From positions 1-12,447 of the forward strand of contig RXIE01000028.1 in NCBI GenBank assembly GCA_004212135.1: a stretch of 12,447 bases of DNA. The letters are read 5' to 3'. The position numbers and the translations under genes were made by a program. The notes beneath the pieces were generated by a model that saw only the letters and a program-made list of their open reading frames with translations, was not told the DNA's origin and did no database searches. The stretch is from Candidatus Methanophagales archaeon ANME-1-THS (lineage in GTDB: Archaea; Halobacteriota; Syntropharchaeia; Alkanophagales; Methanospirareceae). This document shows, in pieces, positions 5,896-12,447 of this stretch (the stretch's first letter is position 1; each line of letters starts with the position of its first letter).

Positions 5896-7632
5896 CTAAA
5901 AAAGCTCTATCCCCAGTCTTTTCAAGGTGCGTTCTGTTGGTACGCCGTTATCGTCCCATCCACGCATCCGGTAATACTCAGTCCGCGTCCTTAAGAACTC
6001 TTCCCGGTCTATTACCCGACCATTTACCTTCTCCTCGAGGAATCGGGCGGGCAGTATATCATCATCCTTCGAAAACCCTTCCCTCAAATTGTACCGCCGC
6101 TCTATGTTCCAGATCCGCTCGCCAACGAGCATGAGATCCTCAGACGTATATGGCACGCCGGTGACCGCGGTCAATATATTCGCGTACTCCTCCTCTCCCA
6201 CGCCAAAGAAGGCGAAGATGCAGACGACCAGCGAATCAACCGCGGCGAACCGATCCTGGAAGATCTTGGTGTGTCCGGCCTTGCCCGCGAGCGTATAGGG
6301 ATCAATAGCCTTGGGCTTCCTCAGAATCTCAGGCGCGACGAGATATGCACGCGTATGACAGCCGCCACGGTTCGCAGTCGCGTAGCTGAACCCCAATCCT
6401 TTTACCCCGCGGGGGTCATATGCCGGCAATTCAAGCCCTTTTATCTGAATCGCAGACTCCGGATGCCCCTTTCGGGCTGCGTAATATCTCGAACCCCGGC
6501 CAAGCTCTGCGCCAATACCCACCCGCTCACCGATCATACGCGTGAGCGTGACCAGCTCAGTGCCCGAGATACCCTTATTCCGGACCTCGGCGTAACAGCC
6601 CAGAACAGCACCTACCGAGATGGTGTCCATGCCGTAATCGTTACAGAGCCGGTTCGCCTCAACGATAGCCTCGTAGTCAGCGTTATGGATGTTCGCGCTC
6701 ATCATCCCGATCGTCTCGTATTCCGGCAGTTCCTTACCCGCTGCGTCCACTCGTTTACAGGCAATGGGACAGGAGTAGCATGCTCTTCTTCGGGGCGATT
6801 TCTTCTCCAGTATACTCTTTGCATAAAAGGGATTCAGATCAATGTCAGCCTCACCTGCCCTGAAATTCGCAACAGGAAGGATTCTCATCCACGTTGTTAT
6901 CTTCACCAGGAAGGGTGTTCCGAAGACCGCCAGACCCTTGTTTATCGTTGGGCTTGCAATTAAGAGCCGATTAATCGATTGCTTCTGCTTCAAAAACTCA
7001 GCCTGATCGAAGATCTCAACGCTTCCCGTGCCCTTGACTACGATCGCCTTCAGGTTCTTCGAGCCCATGACCGCGCCCACCCCGCCACGACCAAACGTGT
7101 GACCGGGGTCAGACATGATGGACGCGAGAAGCACCCCATTTTCGCCCGCTCTGCCGATACATGCAACACTGCCCCTGTCTTGGAGGATACGGGTGGTCTC
7201 CTTAGCGTTCTTCCCCCATAACGCCGACGCGGATTTGAGCTCGACTCGTTCATCCTCTACCTCAATAAACACGGGCTCGGGCGATTTGCCCGTAATACTG
7301 ATTGCGTCATATCCCGCCTTCTTCAGTTCCGGGCCAAAGGTACCCCCACAGTTCGAATCGAAGATCGTACCTGTCAAAGGTGATTTTGTGGACACCGAGA
7401 CCCTGCCCGAGGCGGGAGTAGTGGTACCCGTTAAAGGACCAGCGGCAAATACCAGCAGATTCGACGGTGCGAGTGCATCCACGTGGCCAGCATCATACAC
7501 GATCTTTGCGCCCAGCCCCCGACCACCAAGATACTGTCTGAGTATCGATTCATCAGGGACAACCGTATCAATTTGACTCCTGGAAAGGTCTATGCGAAGT
7601 ATCTTCTTCTTCCAACCGTATACCGTCTTCAT
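5896..7632 (-). CDS. aor: Tungsten-containing aldehyde:ferredoxin oxidoreductase
   Basis: A 578-residue cytosolic AOR-family enzyme, close to the usual length of about 600. Such enzymes oxidise aldehydes to acids and pass electrons to ferredoxin, using a tungsten bis-pterin centre and one 4Fe-4S cluster. Residues 1-205 form the N-terminal pterin-binding domain, with GGRGLGAK (36-43) and NCGGTFGPELKKAGYD (94-109). The cluster ligands are visible as C285-x2-C288-x3-C292 plus distant C471. The substrate cannot be read; amino-acid-derived or general aldehydes are typical. No MoaD-like or ferredoxin gene is adjacent. A TATA-like GCATAAAC lies about 40 bases upstream on the minus strand. Its 3' end abuts the truncated membrane gene on the opposite strand. 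Confidence 0.95.
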   Translation of the reverse strand: MKTVYGWKKKILRIDLSRSQIDTVVPDESILRQYLGGRGLGAKIVYDAGHVDALAPSNLLVFAAGPLTGTTTPASGRVSVSTKSPLTGTIFDSNCGGTFGPELKKAGYDAISITGKSPEPVFIEVEDERVELKSASALWGKNAKETTRILQDRGSVACIGRAGENGVLLASIMSDPGHTFGRGGVGAVMGSKNLKAIVVKGTGSVEIFDQAEFLKQKQSINRLLIASPTINKGLAVFGTPFLVKITTWMRILPVANFRAGEADIDLNPFYAKSILEKKSPRRRACYSCPIACKRVDAAGKELPEYETIGMMSANIHNADYEAIVEANRLCNDYGMDTISVGAVLGCYAEVRNKGISGTELVTLTRMIGERVGIGAELGRGSRYYAARKGHPESAIQIKGLELPAYDPRGVKGLGFSYATANRGGCHTRAYLVAPEILRKPKAIDPYTLAGKAGHTKIFQDRFAAVDSLVVCIFAFFGVGEEEYANILTAVTGVPYTSEDLMLVGERIWNIERRYNLREGFSKDDDILPARFLEEKVNGRVIDREEFLRTRTEYYRMRGWDDNGVPTERTLKRLGIELF

Positions 7633-7809
7633 AGCTCCGCTTCAGAGTATAATAACGCTGAGATATGGTTTATGCTTCGAGCTAAACTTAGTTCTTTTCT
7701 GCGCTTTCTTACTCATCGCCTCTGCCTCTCCTCCTTCACGCACCCTCCTGAGGCAAATGCCGGAGGACCAAAGGGGAGGTACTTTGATAAGCCTGCGAAA
7801 TGGCTAACC

Positions 7810-7819
7810 AAAAATAATA
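7810..7819 (-). terminator. T-rich candidate terminator after tldD
   Basis: Read on the minus strand TATTATTTTT occurs about 45 bases after the tldD stop, with no hairpin. Archaeal RNA polymerase can stop at such T-runs alone. Support is positional only. Confidence 0.3.
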
Positions 7820-7861
7820 CGTTGACTGGTGCATGACCATCGTCGCTCTGTCCCCAAACGT

Positions 7862-9265
7862 CTAAGCAGAAGCTCCACCGACCATTATCTTCGTCACGCG
7901 TACGTGGGGCGCGTATTCACAAACAGGAACATCCTGGCCATCTTTACCACAGAATCCGATCGTCCCGCGCTTTTGGTCATTCCCCACCGCATTGATCTGC
8001 TTCAATACGTCCAGGGTTCTTCCAGAAAGCGAGACATTCTTTAACCTCGTTGAAATCCTACCGTTCTCTATCAGGAAGGCCTCTTCGGCACTGAACTGGA
8101 ATTCGCCCTTTATGGTATCCACCTGTCCGCCACGCATACCCTTCGCATAGACGCCAAACGGGATATCCTCAAGCATCTCCTCAAATTGCCAGTCGCCTTC
8201 CTCAATCACCGTGTTGCTCATTCTGACCAGAGGAGTGTCCGAGTAATCAGCTGCTCTCGCATTCGCCGTCGGACTCGCTTCTAACCGGCCGGCGGTCTCT
8301 CGACTATGCAGGTACGAGACCAATACGCCATTTTTTATGACCACTGTCCGGTTTGACCGCACACCCTCGTCATCATACCGGTAAAATCCATGTGAGGATT
8401 CGATCGTGGGATCATCAGCGACGGTTAACCCGCTGTATGCGATCTCCTCTCCCAATTTGCCCTCCAGGATCGTTTCGCCGTACAAGACGTGATCCGCTTC
8501 AGCCGCATGTCCCAGCGCTTCGTGCATAAAGAGCCCGGTCAGCTTGTTGTCCATAATCACGGGCAGCTCACCTGCGGGCGGCAGTTCAGCATCAAGGAGC
8601 CTCACTGCTTTATCCGCAGCCTTTACCGCCACCGTCACCGGATTTTCTGCTTCGATGAATTCGAACCCCGAGACGGCACCTACGCTTTCCCTGCCTTCCT
8701 GGAGAACTTCGCCCTTCCGCGCAACCACCCCGGCACGCATGAAGACGCCCGGAGTCTCTGTCACAATGTACGTTCCCTCGGAATTTGCGTAGATCTGCTC
8801 CTGGTACCCATCGAGGTATACAATCGAGATGCTGGTGATAAGCTCGGAATACTTCTTAGCTGCATCATATGCCTCTTTAACCATCTCTTTCTTCGCTTCA
8901 ATGCTGACCTCATCAGGGTTTATTTTCGGCTTGAGCGTGAAATGGTCCTCTATTTGCTTTACGTCCCCCATCGTGACGGCATTCGCCTTCTTAATCGATT
9001 CCGAGAGCGCTTTCGCGATCGTGAACGCGTCTTCAAATGTGGCGTTGAGCATACCCGGTGCAAGGTCGTTCGAGGATGCAAATCCCCACGAGTTCTTATA
9101 CAGGACTCGTACGCCCATGCCCTGATCGATGCCATAGCTCATCTCGCGGAACACACCGTCTCTGAGCTCTATTGTAGTCGCATAGCCCCTCTCAAGCCTT
9201 ATATCCGCGTATTTCGCATGGTTCGTCTGTACAAACTCGAGTGCTTTTTTAATCTCGTCTTCCAT
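7862..9265 (-). CDS. tldD: TldD family zinc metalloprotease
   Basis: A 467-residue protein of the TldD/PmbA family, full length. The catalytic H-E-x3-H motif is HEALGH at 248-253. The third zinc ligand of TldD is the Cys in the conserved C-terminal GFCGKDGQDVPV segment (C439). In bacteria TldD works with TldE (PmbA) as a cytosolic heterodimer that degrades unfolded peptides and matures some RiPPs or antitoxin partners. The metal motif makes this the catalytic TldD, not TldE. No TldE-like gene is present here, although the two are often neighbours in archaea. The ATG at 9265 has no Shine-Dalgarno and a TATA box 30 bases upstream, so a leaderless mRNA is likely. Confidence 0.95.
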   Translation of the reverse strand: MEDEIKKALEFVQTNHAKYADIRLERGYATTIELRDGVFREMSYGIDQGMGVRVLYKNSWGFASSNDLAPGMLNATFEDAFTIAKALSESIKKANAVTMGDVKQIEDHFTLKPKINPDEVSIEAKKEMVKEAYDAAKKYSELITSISIVYLDGYQEQIYANSEGTYIVTETPGVFMRAGVVARKGEVLQEGRESVGAVSGFEFIEAENPVTVAVKAADKAVRLLDAELPPAGELPVIMDNKLTGLFMHEALGHAAEADHVLYGETILEGKLGEEIAYSGLTVADDPTIESSHGFYRYDDEGVRSNRTVVIKNGVLVSYLHSRETAGRLEASPTANARAADYSDTPLVRMSNTVIEEGDWQFEEMLEDIPFGVYAKGMRGGQVDTIKGEFQFSAEEAFLIENGRISTRLKNVSLSGRTLDVLKQINAVGNDQKRGTIGFCGKDGQDVPVCEYAPHVRVTKIMVGGASA

Positions 9266-9290
9266 TATAGGGAGATATAACCGAGAAGCT

Positions 9291-9298
9291 ATTTATAA
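9291..9298. promoter_or_regulatory. Shared divergent TATA box between tldD and tRNA-Phe
   Basis: ATTTATAA reads as a TATA box on both strands. Its centre is about 30 bases before the tldD ATG (minus strand) and about 32 bases before the first base of tRNA-Phe (plus strand). Purine-rich BRE-like bases flank it on the plus side (GAGAAGC). No other TATA-like sequence serves either gene at the right distance. Confidence 0.5.
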
Positions 9299-9326
9299 CT
9301 TGTGAAGAGAAGATAGAATTATACCC

Positions 9327-9400
9327 GGGGCCGTAGCTCAGACTGGGAGAGCGCTCGGCTGAAGACCGAGTTGTCCCGAGTTCAAATCTCGGCGGCCCCA
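9327..9400 (+). tRNA. tRNA-Phe (GAA)
   Basis: A full cloverleaf is visible. The acceptor GGGGCCG (9327-9333) pairs with CGGCCCC (9393-9399), the discriminator is A9400, the D stem is GCTC/GAGC, the anticodon stem is CTCGG/CCGAG with loop CTGAAGA (anticodon GAA at 9361-9363), and the T arm has loop TTCAAAT. The genome gives CCG after the discriminator, so the CCA tail is added after transcription. No intron is present. Confidence 0.97.
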
Positions 9401-9502
9401 CCGTTCAGAAAAAAAACGTTTAATCTCGGTTTTTACCGCTCGCATAAATCCATGATTCACGGTGCTTTAAAAGTGGAGTCACCAATTGTGCAAGGATGTT
9501 CA

Positions 9503-9518
9503 CCACTCGAAGGAGTGG
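9503..9518 (+). promoter_or_regulatory. Hairpin/dyad upstream of the pyrI promoter
   Basis: CCACTC and GAGTGG form a perfect 6+6 dyad around GAAG, ending five bases before the TATA box of pyrI. Its position suits a regulator site; as RNA it would be a small tetraloop hairpin at the end of a tRNA-Phe read-through transcript. Confidence 0.35.
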
Positions 9519-9522
9519 AGCC

Positions 9523-9530
9523 TTAAATAT
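9523..9530 (+). promoter_or_regulatory. TATA box for pyrI
   Basis: TTAAATAT lies 23 bases before the ATG at 9550 and 38 before the ATG at 9565, so transcription should begin near 9550. That leaves either a leaderless start or a leader of about 15 bases. Confidence 0.5.
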
Positions 9531-9551
9531 CCGGCTACCTCTATAGATAAT

Positions 9552-9557
9552 GGTGAG
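9552..9557 (+). promoter_or_regulatory. Ribosome binding site GGTGAG for pyrI
   Basis: GGTGAG matches the archaeal 16S 3' end and precedes the ATG at 9565 by seven bases. It lies inside the coding sequence if translation started at 9550. Confidence 0.5.
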
Positions 9558-9564
9558 TACCGGG

Positions 9565-10023
9565 ATGAAGAAAGAACTGAAAATCGTACCAATCAAAAAT
9601 GGAACGGTGATTGACCATATCGCAGCAGGTCAGGCGCTGAATGTCTTGAAGATATTAGCAATCCATGCACGGACGGACGCGGTCGTAAGCGTGGTGATGA
9701 ACGTACGGAGTAAGAAGATGGGCCGGAAGGATATCGTGAAAGTCGAGGACCGGGAGCTCAAGCCGGAAGAGGTTGATAAAATCGCACTGATCGCACCGAA
9801 TGCAACGATCAACATCATTCGAGACTCAGAAGTCATCGCAAAGCATAAGGTCTATCTCCCACAGGCAATCGAGGGCATTATACGATGCGCGAATCCCAAT
9901 TGCATATCGAATGCGGACCGCGAACCGGTTATATCACGGTTCATCACGGTGAGTGAGAATCCCCCTCTGTTCAGATGCTTTTATTGTGAACGCATGATCG
10001 ATGATGTATCGAGATATCTGTAA
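9565..10023 (+). CDS. pyrI: Aspartate carbamoyltransferase regulatory chain
   Basis: A 152-residue PyrI, the zinc-containing regulatory subunit that binds CTP/ATP and holds PyrB catalytic trimers together in pyrimidine synthesis. The N-terminal allosteric domain opens with LKIVPIKNGTVIDHI and AGQALNVL. The C-terminal zinc domain has the four ligands C-x4-C (CANPNC) and C-x2-C (CFYC). I chose the ATG at 9565 because GGTGAG lies seven bases upstream and the length matches the family; ATG 9550 (five residues more, possibly leaderless) is the alternative. PyrB is not next to it here, although archaeal pyrB and pyrI are commonly paired. A hairpin terminator follows. Confidence 0.95.
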   Translation: MKKELKIVPIKNGTVIDHIAAGQALNVLKILAIHARTDAVVSVVMNVRSKKMGRKDIVKVEDRELKPEEVDKIALIAPNATINIIRDSEVIAKHKVYLPQAIEGIIRCANPNCISNADREPVISRFITVSENPPLFRCFYCERMIDDVSRYL

Positions 10024-10035
10024 ATCCGCCGCTTT

Positions 10036-10059
10036 AACCTTTTCTTGAGAAGAAAGGTT
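10036..10059 (+). terminator. Hairpin after pyrI
   Basis: AACCTTTTCTT and AAGAAAGGTT pair over ten base pairs with one bulged T and a GAG loop, starting 12 bases after the pyrI stop. Only a short TTT follows, so termination may be partial. A second stem (10073-10083 with 10101-10109) follows before tRNA-Ala. Confidence 0.45.
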
Positions 10060-10121
10060 TATCAAACTAGAGGGTTTTCTCAGTATCAAAGAAATACGTT
10101 CTGAGAACCGAAGAAAAAGAG

Positions 10122-10194
10122 GGGCCGGTAGATCAGGTGGAAGATCGCTCGCTTGGCGTGTGAGAGGCCTCGGGTTCAAATCCCGACCGGTCCA
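10122..10194 (+). tRNA. tRNA-Ala (GGC)
   Basis: The acceptor GGGCCGG (10122-10128) pairs with CCGGTCC (10187-10193) with one G-U pair; the discriminator is A10194. The D stem is GATC/GATC, the anticodon stem is CTCGC/GTGAG with loop TTGGCGT (anticodon GGC at 10155-10157), and the T stem is TCGGG/CCCGA. CCA is not encoded and no intron is seen. The gene ends six bases before the coaBC start codon. Confidence 0.96.
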
Positions 10195-10200
10195 TCCATT

Positions 10201-11436
10201 ATGGCAGAGAGAGAACGAGGTCCACATCCGACCCTGAGGATCAAGGGGACAAAAAGCCATTCGCTCTGGGGAAAGAAGATTGTATTAGGTGTTACAGGCT
10301 CTATCGCAGCCGTTAAAACGGTTGAACTCGCACGCGATTTGATACGACATGGTGCGGATGTCTATGGCGTGATGAGTGAGGCCGCGACCGAGATCATCCA
10401 TTCGTATACGCTCCACTACGCCACGGGGCACGAAGTGATCACGAAATTGATGGGGAATATCGAACATGTGGAATTCCTCGGGATGGAGGGGACCGCGGAC
10501 CTGTTTATCATCGCACCGTGCACGGCAAACACACTCAATAAAATAGCGACCGGAGTATCAGACACGCCCGTGACAGCGTTCGCCACCACTGCGTTCGGCT
10601 CCGGCATACCGGTTATCATCGTGCCCGCGATGCATGAGTCTATCTACAAGAGCCCGGTTCTGATCGAGAACCTGGAGAAGTTACGAAGGCTTGGCGTTAT
10701 CGTTCTCGGCCCCCGGATAGAAGAAGGACTAGCAAAAATCGCCGAGCTTGACGAGATCATTCTCACCGTTGAGCATGTTCTGTCGCCCAAGCGACTGGAA
10801 GGCAAACGCATCCTCATTACGAGCGGCCCGACCATCGAGCCGATCGATCCCATTCGGATAATTACCAGCCGGAGTTCAGGCCGAACCGGAATCGAACTGG
10901 CGAAGGCCGCCTATCGACAGGGTGCTGAGGTCACGCTCGTGCACAGCAAAGAGCTGAACGTGACGGGAATAAAAGAGCTGAGGGTAGAGACTGCGCGCGA
11001 AATGATTGAGGTATCTCTCGATGAGCTCCGAACAGGGTATGATGCACTGATCTCCGCAGCCGCTATCTCTGACTTCACCGTTAATCCCTCAGAGGTAAAA
11101 CTCTCCTCCGTGGGTGATTTGCAGTTGCAGCTCATACCGACTAGGAAATTGATCGCGGAGGTGAGGGACGAGTTCCCTGAGCTCGTGATCGTGGGCTTCA
11201 AAGCAGAAACAAACGTTTCAAAGGATGAACTGATCAGGCGTGCGAGGCAGAAGATGGAGACCTATAATCTCCACATGGTAGTTGCCAATGATGTTGGCAA
11301 AGGAGGGATTGGCAGAGCAGAGAACGAGGTCTATATACTCCGAAAAGGCACGGAGGAGATCAAGCACGTGAACGGCCCTAAAACGATACTTGCTGAGGAG
11401 ATCGTGAACGAGCTGATGCACCTTTTCCGCTCATAA
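10201..11436 (+). CDS. coaBC: Fused phosphopantothenoylcysteine decarboxylase / phosphopantothenate-cysteine ligase
   Basis: A 411-residue bifunctional enzyme for two steps of coenzyme A synthesis. Residues 25-190 are the FMN-dependent CoaC domain, with GVTGSIAAVK (30-39), the likely catalytic H89, CTAN (107-110) and the PAMHESIY substrate motif (142-149). Residues 200-411 are CoaB, with SGPTIEPID (208-216), SGRTG (226-230) and AAAISDF (286-292). The ATG at 10201 is chosen because an in-frame start at 10153 would lie inside tRNA-Ala. Only UCCAUU separates the mature tRNA end from the ATG and no ribosome binding site fits, so cleavage of a joint tRNA-mRNA transcript or a promoter inside the tRNA gene must supply the message. 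Confidence 0.95.
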   Translation: MAERERGPHPTLRIKGTKSHSLWGKKIVLGVTGSIAAVKTVELARDLIRHGADVYGVMSEAATEIIHSYTLHYATGHEVITKLMGNIEHVEFLGMEGTADLFIIAPCTANTLNKIATGVSDTPVTAFATTAFGSGIPVIIVPAMHESIYKSPVLIENLEKLRRLGVIVLGPRIEEGLAKIAELDEIILTVEHVLSPKRLEGKRILITSGPTIEPIDPIRIITSRSSGRTGIELAKAAYRQGAEVTLVHSKELNVTGIKELRVETAREMIEVSLDELRTGYDALISAAAISDFTVNPSEVKLSSVGDLQLQLIPTRKLIAEVRDEFPELVIVGFKAETNVSKDELIRRARQKMETYNLHMVVANDVGKGGIGRAENEVYILRKGTEEIKHVNGPKTILAEEIVNELMHLFRS

Positions 11437-11475
11437 AAACGCTTCTCCGGGTATCACATCTATATGGTACGAATT

Positions 11476-11496
11476 AACAAGCTCATTCAGCTTGTT
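11476..11496 (+). terminator. Hairpin terminator after coaBC
   Basis: AACAAGCT (11476-11483) and AGCTTGTT (11489-11496) form a perfect 8-bp stem with a CATTC loop, 40 bases after the coaBC stop and just before the probable insertion sequence. The trailing T-run is short. Confidence 0.5.
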
Positions 11497-11704
11497 TCAT
11501 AAGTAGTGAGGCTGTCCAACAATTACCTAACAACCAATAGATTGCGTAGATATAAAAAGCGATCCTTCTTCTCCATACACCCAGCACTATATGGCCAGAT
11601 CTAACACGAATTTCAGAAATAGATTCTTAAAGTTAATGAAATTCAATTCCAAGCGGAATTAAACCGGAATGTTTTTATTGTGACTTGCACAACTAGTATC
11701 CAGT

Positions 11705-11711
11705 TATAAAA
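11705..11711 (+). promoter_or_regulatory. TATA box for the transposase gene
   Basis: TATAAAA-type sequence 22 bases before the first ATG (11730) and 43 before ATG 11751. A start of transcription near 11731-11736 would favour a later ATG. Confidence 0.4.
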
Positions 11712-11729
11712 GCGAGAGATTGATGAGAA

Positions 11730-12447
11730 ATGGCGATGAGGGATGATACAATGGGGCAATCATGGCTATTGCCCCCGGATATTAGCGATCTCATACCGGT
11801 CAGCCACATCTGCTACCTGGTTATTGCGATCGTGAAGAGGATAGACCTGAGTGGAGTGGAGAAGAAGTATCGGTTTACACCCGGCAATCCCGCATATTCA
11901 CGCCGGATGTTGCTCAGACTGGTGATCATGGCGTCCATCGACGGTGTATGGTCTTCGAGAAAGATAGCCAAGCTGGCTCAGGAGAACGTGGTCTACATGT
12001 ATCTAACCGGGAACGAGAAGCCGGACTTCAGAACAATCTGCAACTTCAGAAAGGGGAACAAGGAGCTGATTGAAGAGGTATTCAAGGAGACTGTCACGGT
12101 TGCCAAAGCGCTGCAGATACTGAACCTGGGGCATATCTCCACGGACGGGACCAAGATGAAAGCCAATGCCTCAAACAGCTACACACTGAGTAAGGAGGAG
12201 CTCGAGGAGATCAGGAGGATAATAGAGCGGGGGATTGCGGTAGATGAAGAAGAGGACAGGCTTTACGGTGATACGAAAGGTGATGAGCTTCCACCAGAAT
12301 TTGATACACCGGAGAAGCTCCGGAAGAAGATTGAGGAGATTGAAGAAGCCTCTGGCAGGGGATTGAAGAGCGCTGCGAAGAAGATCATCGAGCGGTATGC
12401 ACAGGGCGATGAGCGAGCTAAGGAAGAGGTCATGGAGCAGCTCGATA
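11730..12447 (+). CDS. IS1182-like DDE transposase, C-terminus outside window
   Basis: At least 239 residues, open at the right edge. The N-terminal half has the DUF772-type segment of IS1182/IS5-group transposases: WLLPPDISDLIP (12-23), YSRRMLLRLVIMASIDGVWSSR and FRTICNFRK (100-108). The first catalytic Asp of the DDE triad is D139 in HISTDGTKMKANAS. The following 90 residues are a charged, Glu/Lys-rich insert with coiled-coil character, as in this group. Two TGA codons in frame directly precede ATG 11730. ATG 11751 (MGQSWLLPP) with GGATGAT three bases upstream is an equally good start. The visible frame has no damage, so the element may be active. Confidence 0.92.
   Translation, partial: MAMRDDTMGQSWLLPPDISDLIPVSHICYLVIAIVKRIDLSGVEKKYRFTPGNPAYSRRMLLRLVIMASIDGVWSSRKIAKLAQENVVYMYLTGNEKPDFRTICNFRKGNKELIEEVFKETVTVAKALQILNLGHISTDGTKMKANASNSYTLSKEELEEIRRIIERGIAVDEEEDRLYGDTKGDELPPEFDTPEKLRKKIEEIEEASGRGLKSAAKKIIERYAQGDERAKEEVMEQLD

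Larger units (their letters stand above)
11508..12447 (+). mobile_element. IS1182-like insertion sequence, left part
   Basis: The transposase marks an insertion sequence that continues past the right edge. The left end is probably at GAGGCTGTCCAAC (11508-11520): it lies about 220 bases before the transposase, after the coaBC terminator, and has the GGCTGTCC-type start seen at the ends of many IS1182/IS5-group elements. Without the right end, the inverted repeat and target duplication cannot be confirmed. Confidence 0.6.

Noticed and set aside
5896..6134. Extension of the truncated membrane protein into the AOR region
   Set aside because: Past 5895 this frame is antisense to the AOR C-terminus and loses its membrane-protein character.
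6271..6963. 230-residue frame antisense to AOR
   Set aside because: It is a shadow of a well-supported gene with all AOR cluster motifs on the other strand; composition is Arg/Thr-rich and shows no domain.
8489..9280. 263-residue frame antisense to tldD
   Set aside because: It mirrors the conserved TldD sequence and has no recognisable domain, ribosome site or promoter.
10153..10200. Upstream in-frame start of coaBC giving 16 more residues
   Set aside because: Those codons lie inside the anticodon and T arms of tRNA-Ala; the family start fits the ATG at 10201.
1..12447. CRISPR array
   Set aside because: No regularly spaced direct repeats occur and no cas-like protein is encoded.

Overview
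The window reads as archaeal chromosome. It carries a PyrI aspartate carbamoyltransferase regulatory chain, a tungsten aldehyde:ferredoxin oxidoreductase, a TldD protease, archaeal-type fused CoaBC, tRNA genes without an encoded CCA end, TATA-box promoters about 25-30 bases before starts, and GGTGA-type ribosome binding sites. Protein content suggests an anaerobic euryarchaeal lineage (methanogen, ANME or alkane-oxidiser type), but the exact group cannot be fixed from these genes.

Layout. 1-134: C-terminal end of a helix-hairpin-helix DNA-binding protein. 334-848: an ICMT/PEMT-like membrane methyltransferase broken by one frameshift. 1006-3509 (minus): two tandem, overlapping GT4 glycosyltransferases that are clear paralogues; the downstream copy has lost donor-binding residues. 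3706-3969 (minus): small multi-zinc protein with its own promoter and terminator. 4043-4212: a MITE-like insertion with 15-bp inverted ends and a near-perfect 9-bp target duplication, followed by about 730 bases without a convincing gene. 4942-5484 (minus): a two-gene unit of a small membrane protein and a Cys-rich DUF3795-type protein. 5570-5895: a dyad-rich promoter region and the N-terminal stub of a membrane protein gene. 5896-7632 (minus): AOR. 7862-9265 (minus): TldD. 9327-9400: tRNA-Phe, apparently sharing a TATA box with tldD. 9565-10023: pyrI. 10122-10194: tRNA-Ala. 10201-11436: coaBC, only six bases after the tRNA. About 11508 to the window edge: left part of an IS1182-like insertion sequence with its transposase.

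The housekeeping block (tldD, tRNA-Phe, pyrI, tRNA-Ala, coaBC) is intact and compactly regulated. The left half is accessory: tandem duplication, a frameshifted gene, a truncated gene, a MITE-like element and long non-coding spacers. There is no obvious multi-gene new system. The most interesting items are the active/degenerate glycosyltransferase pair, the MITE-like element, the tRNA-Ala/coaBC arrangement and the regulated but truncated membrane gene.
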